From Acidobacteriota bacterium (GTDB lineage Bacteria > Acidobacteriota > Terriglobia > Acidiferrales > UBA7541), in assembly GCA_003165465.1 (NCBI GenBank), contig PLUM01000113.1, positions 37,196 to 101,195 of the forward strand: a stretch of 64,000 nucleotides of DNA, in the 5' to 3' direction. Positions 53,982 to 62,454 of this stretch are shown in pieces (positions within the stretch are counted from its first letter, which is position 1; the number at the start of each line of letters is the position of its first letter). Position numbers and translations under genes: made by a program. The notes beneath the pieces are model-generated. The model searched no databases. It saw only the letters and a program-made list of their open reading frames with translations, and had not been told where the DNA came from.

Positions 53982-55772
53982 ATGAAACGTGATAAACGGG
54001 ATCAGGCCAATGTTTCGCGCCGGAATTTCATCAAGACGACGGCCACGGGAGTCGGCGCCGCCGCGCTCGCCGGTCTGGGCGTGGAAGCGGCGCAGGCCGA
54101 AGCGCGTCCCGCGCGCTGGGACAAGGAAGCGGACGTCATCATCATCGGAGCGGGAGCCACGGGGCTGCCCGCGGCGATTCAAGCGGCCGAAGGCGGTGCG
54201 TCCGTGATCCTGATCGAAGCGAATACGGACGTTGGCGGACATGCGATTTTAAGCGGCGGAAACATCGCCCTGGGCGGCGGCACGAGCCGGCAGAAAAAAT
54301 ACGGCGTCGTCGACTCGCCGGACCTTCTGTTCTCGGACCTGACGGATTGGTCCGTCATCGAGCCCAACGGTTTTCCCGATTACCGGTACAACGACAAGGA
54401 AGTGATTCGTGCGTTTGCCGACGAAAGCGCCAAGACCTACGAGTGGCTGGTCGAACACGGCGTCACGTTCGTGGAAAAAGCTCCGGACACGCTGGGCGGG
54501 CACGCCTGCGGGAACTCCGCCCCACGCGAAAGCCATTCCGCGCCGCTGGCGTTTCCACTCGTGCAGAATGGCGGCCCGGTGCCCGCCGATAAGGCGGCTA
54601 CCACGTCGTCCGGCGTCGGCCTGATCCGTCCGCTGGAAGCCGCGGCGCGGAAGCTGGGCGTGCAGATTCTCTTGCGGCATAAGATGACGGGCATCGTTCG
54701 CGAGAATCCGAATTCAGGAAGAGTGCTGGGAATATCCGCCTCCAGCCAGGGCAAAACGCTGAACATTCGCGCGCGCAAAGGCGTGATCATCGGCACGGGC
54801 GGACACAGCAGCAACGTGAATTTCCGCCGCATCTTCGATCCGCGCCTCACCGAGGAGTACCAGGTGGCCGGCGAACCGTACTCCTTCCAGGATGGCAGCG
54901 GAGAAATCGCGGCCATGTCGATTGGCGCATCGCTCTGGGGCGCGTTCAATCAGACCGGAGAATTTGGCCAGAACGTGACCAAGGCGGGATGGATCGGATG
55001 CCAGTACGGCTACGTGAACCTGAGCTGGCAGCCGGATAGCCCTATTTTTGCGCAGGCGCGCGCCACCGGCCTTTCGGTGAAGGATTACCAGGACGCGATC
55101 CTCGTCAACATTGCGGGGCAGCGATTTTACGACGAGACGGCGAGCCAATTTCCGGCGAACAACTACAATTCCATCAAGTCCTACGTCCCGCGCAGCTACC
55201 TCAACGCCGCGAATATCAAGTACGACCCTTCCAATTTCATCAACGCCGCGCTGGCTGGAACCGGCGACACGACTCCGGGAGGCGGGCCGATCTGGGCCAT
55301 CTTCGACGCGGACGCCGTGAAGCGCGAAGGCTGGAAAGTTACGGCGCCGTACGTCGATTACGCACAAGGATATTTTTTCTCCGCGGACTCGATCGCGGAA
55401 CTCGCCGCGAAAATCGCGAACAAATTCCAGAAAAAACCGATGCCGCCCACCGCGCTCGAGGACACCGTGACGCGCTACAACTCGTTCGTGGACGCGGGCA
55501 AGGACGCAGACTTCGGCAAGTCCGCGCCGAAATATAAAATTCAAACCGCTCCGTTTTACGCGGCCTGGGCTACGCCCGTCATTCACGACACGCGCTCCGG
55601 CCTGCGCATCAACGCCAAATGCCAGGTGGTGGACATGAACGGCGAAATCATTCCGGGCCTGTACTGCGGCGGCGAATCCGCAGGAGGTTTCAGCCTGCAC
55701 GGCCTGGCGAGATGCGCCGTGCAAGGCCGCATCGCGGGAAGAGCCGCAGCCGCGGAGACAGTCAAGGGATAG
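53982..55772 (+). CDS. Tat-exported FAD-dependent oxidoreductase (FAD_binding_2 family)
   Basis: From the ATG at 53982, 596 residues. A Tat signal VSRRNFIKTTATGVGAAALA precedes the dinucleotide-binding DVIIIGAGATGLPAAIQAAE and LIEANTDVGGHAILSGGNIA. The C-terminal FAD motif YCGGESAGGFSLHGLARCAV is typical of flavocytochrome c/fumarate reductase and 3-ketosteroid dehydrogenase-like proteins. No haem-binding motif is present, so an external electron partner is needed. It works in the periplasm; the substrate is unknown. Confidence 0.9.
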   Translation: MKRDKRDQANVSRRNFIKTTATGVGAAALAGLGVEAAQAEARPARWDKEADVIIIGAGATGLPAAIQAAEGGASVILIEANTDVGGHAILSGGNIALGGGTSRQKKYGVVDSPDLLFSDLTDWSVIEPNGFPDYRYNDKEVIRAFADESAKTYEWLVEHGVTFVEKAPDTLGGHACGNSAPRESHSAPLAFPLVQNGGPVPADKAATTSSGVGLIRPLEAAARKLGVQILLRHKMTGIVRENPNSGRVLGISASSQGKTLNIRARKGVIIGTGGHSSNVNFRRIFDPRLTEEYQVAGEPYSFQDGSGEIAAMSIGASLWGAFNQTGEFGQNVTKAGWIGCQYGYVNLSWQPDSPIFAQARATGLSVKDYQDAILVNIAGQRFYDETASQFPANNYNSIKSYVPRSYLNAANIKYDPSNFINAALAGTGDTTPGGGPIWAIFDADAVKREGWKVTAPYVDYAQGYFFSADSIAELAAKIANKFQKKPMPPTALEDTVTRYNSFVDAGKDADFGKSAPKYKIQTAPFYAAWATPVIHDTRSGLRINAKCQVVDMNGEIIPGLYCGGESAGGFSLHGLARCAVQGRIAGRAAAAETVKG

Positions 55773-55785
55773 CGCGGAAAAACCC

Positions 55786-55814
55786 GCACCCTTCACAAAG
55801 AACGTGAAGGGTGC
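55786..55814. repeat. Small extragenic inverted repeat after the FAD oxidoreductase gene
   Basis: GCACCCTTCAC (55786-55796) pairs with GTGAAGGGTGC (55804-55814) around a seven-base loop. It may be a terminator without a T-tract. A further pair CCACCCG/CGGGTGG flanks it on the right. Confidence 0.6.
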
Positions 55815-56080
55815 GCCACCCGAAAATGCAAACACACGTCAACGGGTGGCCCACCCGCGACTAACGTCAAATGAAATGGGCCTTGTGGCGTTGTGGCGTT
55901 TTCAGAGTCGGCGGTCACTTCCGCTGTGTGCTCAATACCCTCGAATCTCGCATGCTGACGCGACAGGATCGGGCGGACATTACGGAAGGATGGCACACAG
56001 TCTTCGCTATGTCTTCGCCCGCTGCTAATTTGTGTCGGAAGGCTGCACCCATCGGCACAACATGAAATTGCCTAATACAG

Positions 56081-56099
56081 TGTTAGAATGTGCGCACAT
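56081..56099 (+). promoter_or_regulatory. Extended -10 promoter with overlapping palindrome, upstream of the three-gene cassette
   Basis: TGTTAGAAT (56081-56089) is an extended -10 element (TG-N-TAGAAT). The perfect 12-base palindrome ATGTGCGCACAT (56088-56099) begins inside it and covers the expected transcript start, a typical repressor arrangement. No good -35 box is seen at the expected distance. Confidence 0.5.
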
Positions 56100-56153
56100 C
56101 GGCTGACTGGACTTCCTTGACGCGGCGGTCCAAAGGCCGCTAGGATTCTATTG

Positions 56154-56849
56154 ATGGCTTTCAAGGTCCCACGATTACACGCCGAGTACATCCAGAAGTT
56201 CTTGGAACTGTCAGACGATCAATTTGTGGCGTTCCTTGGTGTACTTGCAAAAGCTGGGCCTCAGTTCAATACTGATGATCTAGCCCGCGAGGTATCTGGC
56301 CGCTCCGACCTGCCGAAAGAACTGACTACGGGGATTATTGAGGTCTTGACCAGCCTTTACCGCACGAAAGACGCGGACGGAACGACAGCACTGGAAACGT
56401 TTATAGACCGAGGAGTGGCTCGTGCGTTGAGAAAGGCGGCCATTTTTCCAGGAGAAGATGCCGCTGTTCAATGGGCTCGTCTGCGGAAGTTTTTTATTGC
56501 TGCCCTGTCACTTGAGAATGTGGTTGGAACGGCTGCTAAGGCAGGTTATGTTCTGACGCAACATGAACGCATTTTTGTAAAGGCGCGAATCTTGACGGAT
56601 GTTCGACCGATTTTCCATTCGAACGTTTCCGAGAAGCCAGGGTCGGCGTTGATTATTCACATGTTGCAAATGACCCAGCGCGACAATCAGGACCCTCACA
56701 AGGTTGAGGATTTATACTTCGCGCTCGACAGCAATGACATTAGCTCTTTAAAAGCACTCCTTGATCGCGCATTACAAAAGGAAGAGACATTGAGGGCCCT
56801 TATGACCGAGTCCGGCGTCGCTGTTTTGTATCCGAAAGCTACGTTTTAA
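56154..56849 (+). CDS. Three-gene cassette, protein 1: unknown, with conserved-looking TDVRPIF motif
   Basis: Protein of 231 residues from the ATG at 56154 (AGGA upstream). It is mostly helical. The segment ILTDVRPIFHSNVSEKPGSA followed by LIIHMLQMTQRD and YFALDSNDISSLKALLDRAL reads like a conserved domain I have seen in uncharacterised bacterial proteins, but I cannot name it. No catalytic motif, signal peptide or membrane helix is evident. It lies 12 bases before protein 2, on the same strand, so they form an operon. Confidence 0.75.
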   Translation: MAFKVPRLHAEYIQKFLELSDDQFVAFLGVLAKAGPQFNTDDLAREVSGRSDLPKELTTGIIEVLTSLYRTKDADGTTALETFIDRGVARALRKAAIFPGEDAAVQWARLRKFFIAALSLENVVGTAAKAGYVLTQHERIFVKARILTDVRPIFHSNVSEKPGSALIIHMLQMTQRDNQDPHKVEDLYFALDSNDISSLKALLDRALQKEETLRALMTESGVAVLYPKATF

Positions 56850-56861
56850 GGAGTAACGATT

Positions 56862-57326
56862 ATGCCGACAAGCGAGATGGTGGAGTGGGCGACAGAGCCC
56901 GTTGAGTCCACAGACTGGACTACAGAAGAGGATCGCCCGGCTACCGAATTTCCAGGCGCGGACCTAGATGCCGAAATTAGGCAGGCGAAGAAGATTCTTC
57001 AGTTGCCAGATGATTGGGATGGTCAGGGCAGCCCGCGCTATTCGGCAGTTGTGCTTGACCGGGCTACTGCATTTCTTGCAACTCATCTGAGAGAAGTTTG
57101 GGAAAGGTTCGGTGTTTCGTGTTCGATTCCGAAAATCGGACCCGGGCCCGATGGAAGCATCGATCTCCACTGGAAAAGGCCATCTTGGGAATTGCTTGTG
57201 AACATTCCGGCAGATGGCGATGCAATGGCAGCGTTCTATGGAGACAACTATGGGACGCAGAAAATTAAGGGAAGTTTAGACCCGAGAAAATTCAACTTGG
57301 GAATCGCAACGTGGCTGATGAACTAG
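56862..57326 (+). CDS. Three-gene cassette, protein 2: unknown, WDG-motif protein
   Basis: Protein of 154 residues preceded by a strong AAGGAG box. After an acidic N-terminal tail the recognisable part starts at LQLPDDWDGQGSPRYSAVVL, followed by a helix (DRATAFLATHL) and the strand-rich IPKIGPGPDGSIDLHWKRPS, ELLVNIPAD. This pattern (LP-x-W-D-G, then P-x-I-x-P-x-x-D-G-x-I-x-L-x-W) recurs in small proteins of unknown function that precede proteins like the next one. No enzymatic motif is apparent. Confidence 0.75.
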   Translation: MPTSEMVEWATEPVESTDWTTEEDRPATEFPGADLDAEIRQAKKILQLPDDWDGQGSPRYSAVVLDRATAFLATHLREVWERFGVSCSIPKIGPGPDGSIDLHWKRPSWELLVNIPADGDAMAAFYGDNYGTQKIKGSLDPRKFNLGIATWLMN

Positions 57327-57703
57327 CATGGCCGATAGAGATTATACCGGACGGCAATTCTGTCTTCATGCGTGCACACAAGGCGCATTTTCGTGACGGC
57401 GTATTGCAACCCGGTGTATTCAGAGAACAAGATGGCGGCATGTCAGTGGACTGGGATAAGTACGGATCAGCTGAAACAACGAGGCAGCAAGCCCCGAAAC
57501 CGGCTGACAACGGCGTCATAAGTATGCCCGTGGCTGGGATTAGGCATATCGAAGGCCTGAAGGTTGAACACACGCCGGAACCGTTAAACCGAGCCCATGC
57601 CGAAGTTTTCGGCCTGGGCCTGACCGACCGCGAACGACAGACTGAAATGAGGCTGTTGCTTCTAGGAATCAGTCAGATTCTCATACCTCTATCGGACCTC
57701 TGA
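57311..57703 (+). CDS. Three-gene cassette, protein 3: unknown, partner of protein 2
   Basis: Protein of 130 residues starting at a GTG inside the end of the preceding gene (16-base overlap), a sign of translational coupling. It opens with SVFMRAHKAHFRDGVLQPGV, then FREQDGGMSVDWDKYGSAET, then VEHTPEPLNRAHAEVFG. It shows mixed alpha/beta composition with conserved-looking His, Asp, Trp and Tyr residues, but no known catalytic motif. Coupling to protein 2 implies a 1:1 complex or a regulator-effector pair. Confidence 0.75.
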   Translation: MADELAWPIEIIPDGNSVFMRAHKAHFRDGVLQPGVFREQDGGMSVDWDKYGSAETTRQQAPKPADNGVISMPVAGIRHIEGLKVEHTPEPLNRAHAEVFGLGLTDRERQTEMRLLLLGISQILIPLSDL

Positions 57704-58442
57704 CCTAGCCGGGATTTGAGGATGCTACCCGAACGTCAGCGCTGCTCGTGCAATGGTAGATATGATTCCCGTTCGGCGACACGATTTTCTTGATTTCCTC
57801 GCTCAAATGGGTTTGCCTGATCGCCCTTTTCGCTAACTCCTTTAATTTCACAATTTTCATCGAGTAGGCTTGCTAGAGAATTTACGTCGTTTTTGGGATG
57901 AAAAGAGCGGAGTTTGGACGGATTATCTGGACCGCTGCCGAATGCTCTACCGCGCGGCTTGTTTCGACTCATGGGCATCATTTGGCTGGCGGACCATTCC
58001 GTTCCATCTCTTTTTTCGTCGGATACATTTCCTTGAGCCGCTTATTGATGGATGAGATCTCTACAGAGATCATAAGAACCATGACCGCTATAAATCCAAG
58101 TGCCAATTCGGTAAAGCTCATAGGCGCACTCTAGCACGTTTTGCTTGGCAACGAGGCTCCGCGCCGAGTTGGGGGCATGGGGGCTCCGCACCTCGGCCTT
58201 GCCATCGCGCCAGAAAGGTACCGGGATCGCCTCGCGTTTCGGCCCGGCGAAGCCACGCTCCGGGGGTGTTTTGGATACTCCGAAAACTGTGCCCCATTTT
58301 GTGTCCCAACTCAATCAAGAACCAGCGCAAAGCGTAATTGACAGTGAATGAGAGGCACGGAAAAAGACGGTCACCCGCTACAGTTCCCGCTACAGAGGGA
58401 GAGTACACACTTTTGAGATTGTTTGTAACTGATTGAAAGTAG
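57704..58442. other. Gene-poor stretch between the cassette and tRNA-Lys
   Basis: About 740 bases with no frame that has a family match. The last 60 bases before the tRNA (CCCGCTACAGTTCCCGCTAC; GATTGTTTGTAACTGATTGA) contain a direct repeat of CCCGCTACAG and a T-rich segment next to the tRNA 3' end, where integration sites usually lie. This may be a decayed island boundary. No integrase remnant was found. Confidence 0.4.
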
Positions 58443-58517
<75 letters not shown>

Positions 58518-58583
58518 ACGAACTTTTTATATTACCACGAGTCAGGAATTTTTCAGATGGTCCGCGACCCTCGCGCTTCAGAT

Positions 58584-59570
58584 TTAATCGCGCAATTTCG
58601 CGGCAATTTCCTTGGCGATCTGTTTGGCTCGCTCGATGTCGTTCGGTTCCAGTGAAATCGCGGCGACGCGCGGGTGGCCGCCTCCGCCGTATTGTTCCGC
58701 CAGGGTAGCCAGATTGTCTTCCGCGGCATCGGGATGCCAGGGATTTGAGCCGATGGAAATTTTCGCGCGCACGGGCGAAGCGAGCACGCTCACCGTGTAA
58801 CGCGCCTCGGGATGCAGCATGTAGGGAATAAATTTATTGTAGCCGTCGATGCCCAGGTCGGTGATATCGAAATAGATTACGCCGCCGCTCACTTCCATGC
58901 GCTTGCCCAGCACATCGATCGAGCGGCGGTGTTTTTCGAGCAGCGGCCCGAGGTGCTTCGCGACGATCGGCAGCTGGATGATTTCCGCGAGCGGGCGTTC
59001 GGACATTTCCGGAATGATTTTGGCGGGCAGGCCTTCCTCGGGCGCGGATTCGATCACCAGGGCGAGTTGCGTTGCGGGCTCGGCCATCGCGACGGCGGAT
59101 TCGGGCGTCGCGTACTGCGCGCCGTCGATAATATCGCCCCAGTGAATCAGCTCGGCTAAGGGCTTCACGTCAAAGCCGAATTGCGCGCTGGTCACATCGG
59201 CCAGCAGCTTGGTGCAGGATTTGTAATCGGGGCGATAGAACTTGTGGCCGCCGCGATCCTGACGAAAGTGCTCGGCGTCGGCGGGACTGAGAAACGCGCT
59301 CTGGTGATGGTCGAACCACCAAGTCACGCGCGGCGAGTTCGAGTATTTGAAATCGACAATGGCGTTCTCATCGCCGTCAAACAGCTCTTCCGGGAAAGGA
59401 TAGCGGGCCTGATGCGTCATCCCCGTGAAATGGAACTCCGCGCGCGGCTGGATACGCTCTCGAAAAAAGCGATAGAAGACCGCCGCCGACGCCGCGCCGT
59501 CAAAACATCGGTCGTGAAAGCACAATCGAACTTTGACCGGGTCCGCCACTCTTTGCCCTCGCCCCATCAC
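58584..59570 (-). CDS. DHH/DHHA1-family phosphoesterase
   Basis: Protein of 328 residues. The metal-site motifs are LCFHDRCFDGAAS near the start and WWFDHHQSAF at about residue 85 (the DHH triad); the C-terminal DHHA1 domain ends with YGGGGHPRVAAISLEP. Family members degrade nano-RNA, pAp or cyclic dinucleotides in the cytoplasm; which applies is not evident. The start may be the second Met, one codon later. Two copies of other processing genes are absent nearby; it is monocistronic. Confidence 0.85.
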   Translation of the reverse strand: MMGRGQRVADPVKVRLCFHDRCFDGAASAAVFYRFFRERIQPRAEFHFTGMTHQARYPFPEELFDGDENAIVDFKYSNSPRVTWWFDHHQSAFLSPADAEHFRQDRGGHKFYRPDYKSCTKLLADVTSAQFGFDVKPLAELIHWGDIIDGAQYATPESAVAMAEPATQLALVIESAPEEGLPAKIIPEMSERPLAEIIQLPIVAKHLGPLLEKHRRSIDVLGKRMEVSGGVIYFDITDLGIDGYNKFIPYMLHPEARYTVSVLASPVRAKISIGSNPWHPDAAEDNLATLAEQYGGGGHPRVAAISLEPNDIERAKQIAKEIAAKLRD

Positions 59571-59697
59571 TCCGCAGAATGTAAAAGCAAATGGAAAGCC
59601 CTAAAGGATTGACGCTACCGGGAAGAAAGTCAAGACGAAAAGGGGGCCGGAGAAATGGGGCAAATTCGGAGCTCGTGGCAAGCGGTGAGGCCAAACC

Positions 59698-59829
59698 TTT
59701 TAACACAGAGAACACAGAGAAAAACTGGAGATACCGAATCCCTTGTCAAAATGCGAGAAATGCTATTCTTGGTCAATCTCCGTCGTTCTCTGTGGCTCTC
59801 TGTGATCCTCCGTGTTCTCTGTGTTAAAG
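59698..59829. repeat. Family C dispersed inverted repeat
   Basis: TTTAACACAGAGAACACAGA then GAAAAAC at the left, CTCTCTGTGATCCTCCGTGT then TCTCTGTGTTAAAG at the right. Arms of about 30 bases enclose about 75 bases of unrelated DNA. This CACAGAGA family is widespread in bacterial intergenic DNA. It accounts for most of 59571-59895. Confidence 0.75.
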
Positions 59830-59895
59830 TTTTTTCGCCGCACAAATCAACCAGGCCGCGGGGATAAGCGGCAACCGCACGACGGGAAATTGCCG

Positions 59896-60357
59896 CTACT
59901 TACCAGAAAAGCTTTTCGCGATATCCGCCGCGATCGGCACCTCGAACTTCTCGTGCTGGTACGCCTTCACCATGAGCAGTATCCAGAGAATGAACGAAAT
60001 CAGGCTAATGAGGCCGTACAGCCCCGCACCCATCCCGAATGCGTGGAACCCACCCATCATCATCCCTGCACCGAAGAAAATCCCAATAATGATGTTAATG
60101 ACATGAAGCCCGCCGAACACCACAATCGATTGCGCGGCGTGAAACCGCACAAACGGGCGCTTGTCGATCAGGAAGAAAATAATTCCCGTGATCCAGCCCA
60201 GCAGATAGCACAAGAATGCGGCAACGTTTTCGGACATTCCGGACTGCGCACTTTGCGCCGCCGGGGCCGCTGCTACCCCTGACTGCGCCTCGCCGCATCG
60301 AGGGCAGAATCCCGTGCCCGCCGGCACTTCAACGCCACACTTGCTGCAAAAGGCCAT
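59896..60357 (-). CDS. Zinc-ribbon DUF4870 membrane protein
   Basis: Protein of 153 residues. The first 25 contain a zinc ribbon with two CxxC knuckles (FCSKCGVEVPAGTGFCPRCG). After an Ala-rich linker come three hydrophobic segments of the DUF4870 type (AFLCYLLGWITGIIFFLIDK, then RFHAAQSIVVFGGLHVIN, then LISLISFILWILLMVKAYQH). The RFHA-x-Q motif is characteristic. The family is of unknown function; it is located in the inner membrane with the ribbon probably cytoplasmic. Confidence 0.88.
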   Translation of the reverse strand: MAFCSKCGVEVPAGTGFCPRCGEAQSGVAAAPAAQSAQSGMSENVAAFLCYLLGWITGIIFFLIDKRPFVRFHAAQSIVVFGGLHVINIIIGIFFGAGMMMGGFHAFGMGAGLYGLISLISFILWILLMVKAYQHEKFEVPIAADIAKSFSGK

Positions 60358-60731
60358 TGTGTTTCTCCCCTCTGGAAGTCGTTACAGAAAGATCCCAGCA
60401 TCCCTGCGCGAAGACTATCACCGCCGCCTTCGTCACACAATAATTTCCTCGTGCAAATTCCCGCGGGGTGCACGACAAGAAAGTGAGGAATCTTGCTTGC
60501 GCCACGCCAGCGGCAAAAGCCGTACTGATTTTGCGGCCTTTACGGCACGGCTGAAGCCGTGCCCTACAAAGATCACGGCGCTTCTCACTTTTATGTCGCG
60601 CCCCCATCCCCGCGGTATAGTTTGCCGGAAGATTGCCAACCGTTGTAAACTATGCTGGACGTTGAAGGATTTCCCTCGCGGAATGCGGCCGAGAGCGCTG
60701 GACTCCGCGCGAATTTCGTTGGCACAAATCG
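60358..60731. other. Non-coding region with a short palindrome
   Basis: No supported gene. At about 60541-60573 GGCACGGCTGAAGCCGTGCC forms a perfect short hairpin related to the other extragenic palindromes in the window. Confidence 0.45.
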
Positions 60732-61154
60732 ATGGAGACGACCCTCAATCTTATCTGGCTGGCAATCACCGTGGCCGCGGTTTGGCTGTGGCGATTCCGC
60801 TGGACCGTGTCACGCCGAAATCCCAGGCACAGCATGCGGATGGAAGCGGTCGCGATGGTCTGCCTGCTGGCCCTTTTATTTCCGGTCATCTCGCTGACCG
60901 ACGATTTGCATCCGGAAATCATGCTTATGGACGCGGCATCGGGAAAACGAAATGCTTGCCTGATCGCGGCCAGCTCTTCCCACGTGCGAGCCTCAACCGC
61001 AAGCTCGGGAACACGCCTGGCAGTTGGGATGATTTCGAGGCCCTTCGTTGCACCCAATTTAGTCATTACAGAATTTATTCTCCGCGCTAAGTTTCACGCT
61101 CCAGGCTCGTTAACCGGCAGTTCTCCTGGCCGTTCTCCTCCGTCTCTCCAGTAA
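60732..61154 (+). CDS. Small inner-membrane protein of unknown function upstream of the efflux operon
   Basis: Protein of 140 residues. Two N-terminal hydrophobic helices (LNLIWLAITVAAVWLWRFRW and MVCLLALLFPVISLTDDLHP) are followed by a polar, low-complexity tail. I recall METTLNL-type proteins with FPVISLTDDLH in Acidobacteriota, typically near RND efflux genes. It lies 177 bases before the adaptor gene on the same strand and may be co-transcribed. No function is known. Confidence 0.65.
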   Translation: METTLNLIWLAITVAAVWLWRFRWTVSRRNPRHSMRMEAVAMVCLLALLFPVISLTDDLHPEIMLMDAASGKRNACLIAASSSHVRASTASSGTRLAVGMISRPFVAPNLVITEFILRAKFHAPGSLTGSSPGRSPPSLQ

Positions 61155-61331
61155 TCACATTCGCCACTTTCATTGCCCGATTGCCCGAAATGTGACCGGG
61201 CAAGAAGTCGCTTTCTATTTCCTATTACAAATGCGTTCCGTTGTCGCGCATTCGGAAATGCGGCTTTGGACCTTTCGGATACGCCGAGTTCGAAAAACTT
61301 GGCGTGCACCCTCCTGAATGGAGAGACGGAA

Positions 61332-62453
61332 ATGAACAAGATCTTAATTTGTGCCATGCTGGCAGCTTCTCTGTCCGCGACAGGCTGTGGCCAGGAAAAT
61401 ACCAATCCGAAAGCGGAGGCGCCCCCTCTTGCGCAAGTGGAACATGAACAGGATGGGGGTGTAGTCCAAGAAGACCATCCGGAACGGATCGCGCTGTTCA
61501 CGGCAGTTGCGCGTAATTCCTGGCCGGAACTGGTTGTGACGGGAGTTGTTACACCAGACATTTCGCGGAACGTGCCAGTCGTCTCGCTGGCTGCGGGCCG
61601 TGTCGTCGAGATTCGTGCGCGCCTCGGCGATACGGTGCAAAAGGGCGACGTGCTATTGAAAGTTCGAAGCAATGACATTTCCGCGGGCTATTCGGATTAC
61701 CGCAAAGCCGTTGCCGACGAAAAACTCACGGGTACGCAATTCGACCGCGCAAAGGATCTGTATTCCCATAGCGCAATCTCCCTGAACGACCTTCAGGTAG
61801 CCCAAGATGCCGAAGAAAAAGTCAAAGTGGATGTGGAAACCGCGGCAGAACATCTCCGCCTGCTTGGCAGCGATCCGGACAAGCCGAACAGCATCGTGGA
61901 AATTCACGCCCCGGTTTCCGGCGTAATCACCGACCAACAAGTCACGGACGCCGCGTCGGTGCAGGCCTTTGGCACTAATCCGTTCACGATCTCCGATCTG
62001 TCCAGTGTCTGGGTGGTCTGCGACGTTTACGAAAACCATCTGGCCGACGTGCACATCGGCGACAGCGCCCAAATCAAGCTGAACGCCTATCCCGGCAGGC
62101 TGATTCCCGGAAGGATCAGCAACATCGGCGCGATTATGGATCCGAATCTTCACACGGCCAAGGTTCGCATCGAGGTGGCCAATCCGGGAATCATGCGCGT
62201 GGGCATGTTTGCGACGGCGACGTTCCGCAGCCAGAAGCAAGAAACGCATACGGAAGTTCCGTCCACCACGATCCTGCATCTGCATGACGTGGATTGGGTG
62301 TTCGCGATCACACCGGACGAGAAGTTCCAGCGCGTGGGAATCGTGACCGGCGCCAATCTGTCCGGAGACATGCAGGAAATCGTCTCCGGCATCATGCCCG
62401 GAGCGCAAGTTGTCCGGAACGCACTCACGTTCCAGAACACGGCGGAGCAGTAA
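61332..62453 (+). CDS. RND efflux periplasmic adaptor lipoprotein (CusB/CzcB-like)
   Basis: From the ATG at 61332 (GGAGAGACGG upstream) 373 residues. The signal peptide ends in a lipobox (LSATGC), so the protein is anchored to the inner membrane outer leaflet. Membrane-fusion-protein domains follow: barrel-sandwich hybrid (VVEIRARLGDTVQKGDVLLK), a helical hairpin (LTGTQFDRAKDLYSHSAISL), then VSGVITDQQVTDAASVQAFG and a beta-barrel with VADIHIGD-like ADVHIGDSAQIKLNAYPGRL. It links the inner-membrane pump to an outer-membrane channel. It ends one base before the pump gene. Confidence 0.9.
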   Translation: MNKILICAMLAASLSATGCGQENTNPKAEAPPLAQVEHEQDGGVVQEDHPERIALFTAVARNSWPELVVTGVVTPDISRNVPVVSLAAGRVVEIRARLGDTVQKGDVLLKVRSNDISAGYSDYRKAVADEKLTGTQFDRAKDLYSHSAISLNDLQVAQDAEEKVKVDVETAAEHLRLLGSDPDKPNSIVEIHAPVSGVITDQQVTDAASVQAFGTNPFTISDLSSVWVVCDVYENHLADVHIGDSAQIKLNAYPGRLIPGRISNIGAIMDPNLHTAKVRIEVANPGIMRVGMFATATFRSQKQETHTEVPSTTILHLHDVDWVFAITPDEKFQRVGIVTGANLSGDMQEIVSGIMPGAQVVRNALTFQNTAEQ

Positions 62454-62454
62454 G

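Noticed and set aside
54714-55835. A 373-residue minus-strand frame opposite the FAD oxidoreductase
   Set aside because: Antisense shadow without any domain match.
57736-57981. An 81-residue minus-strand frame downstream of the three-gene cassette
   Set aside because: No ribosome-binding site and highly polar composition; not defensible as a gene.
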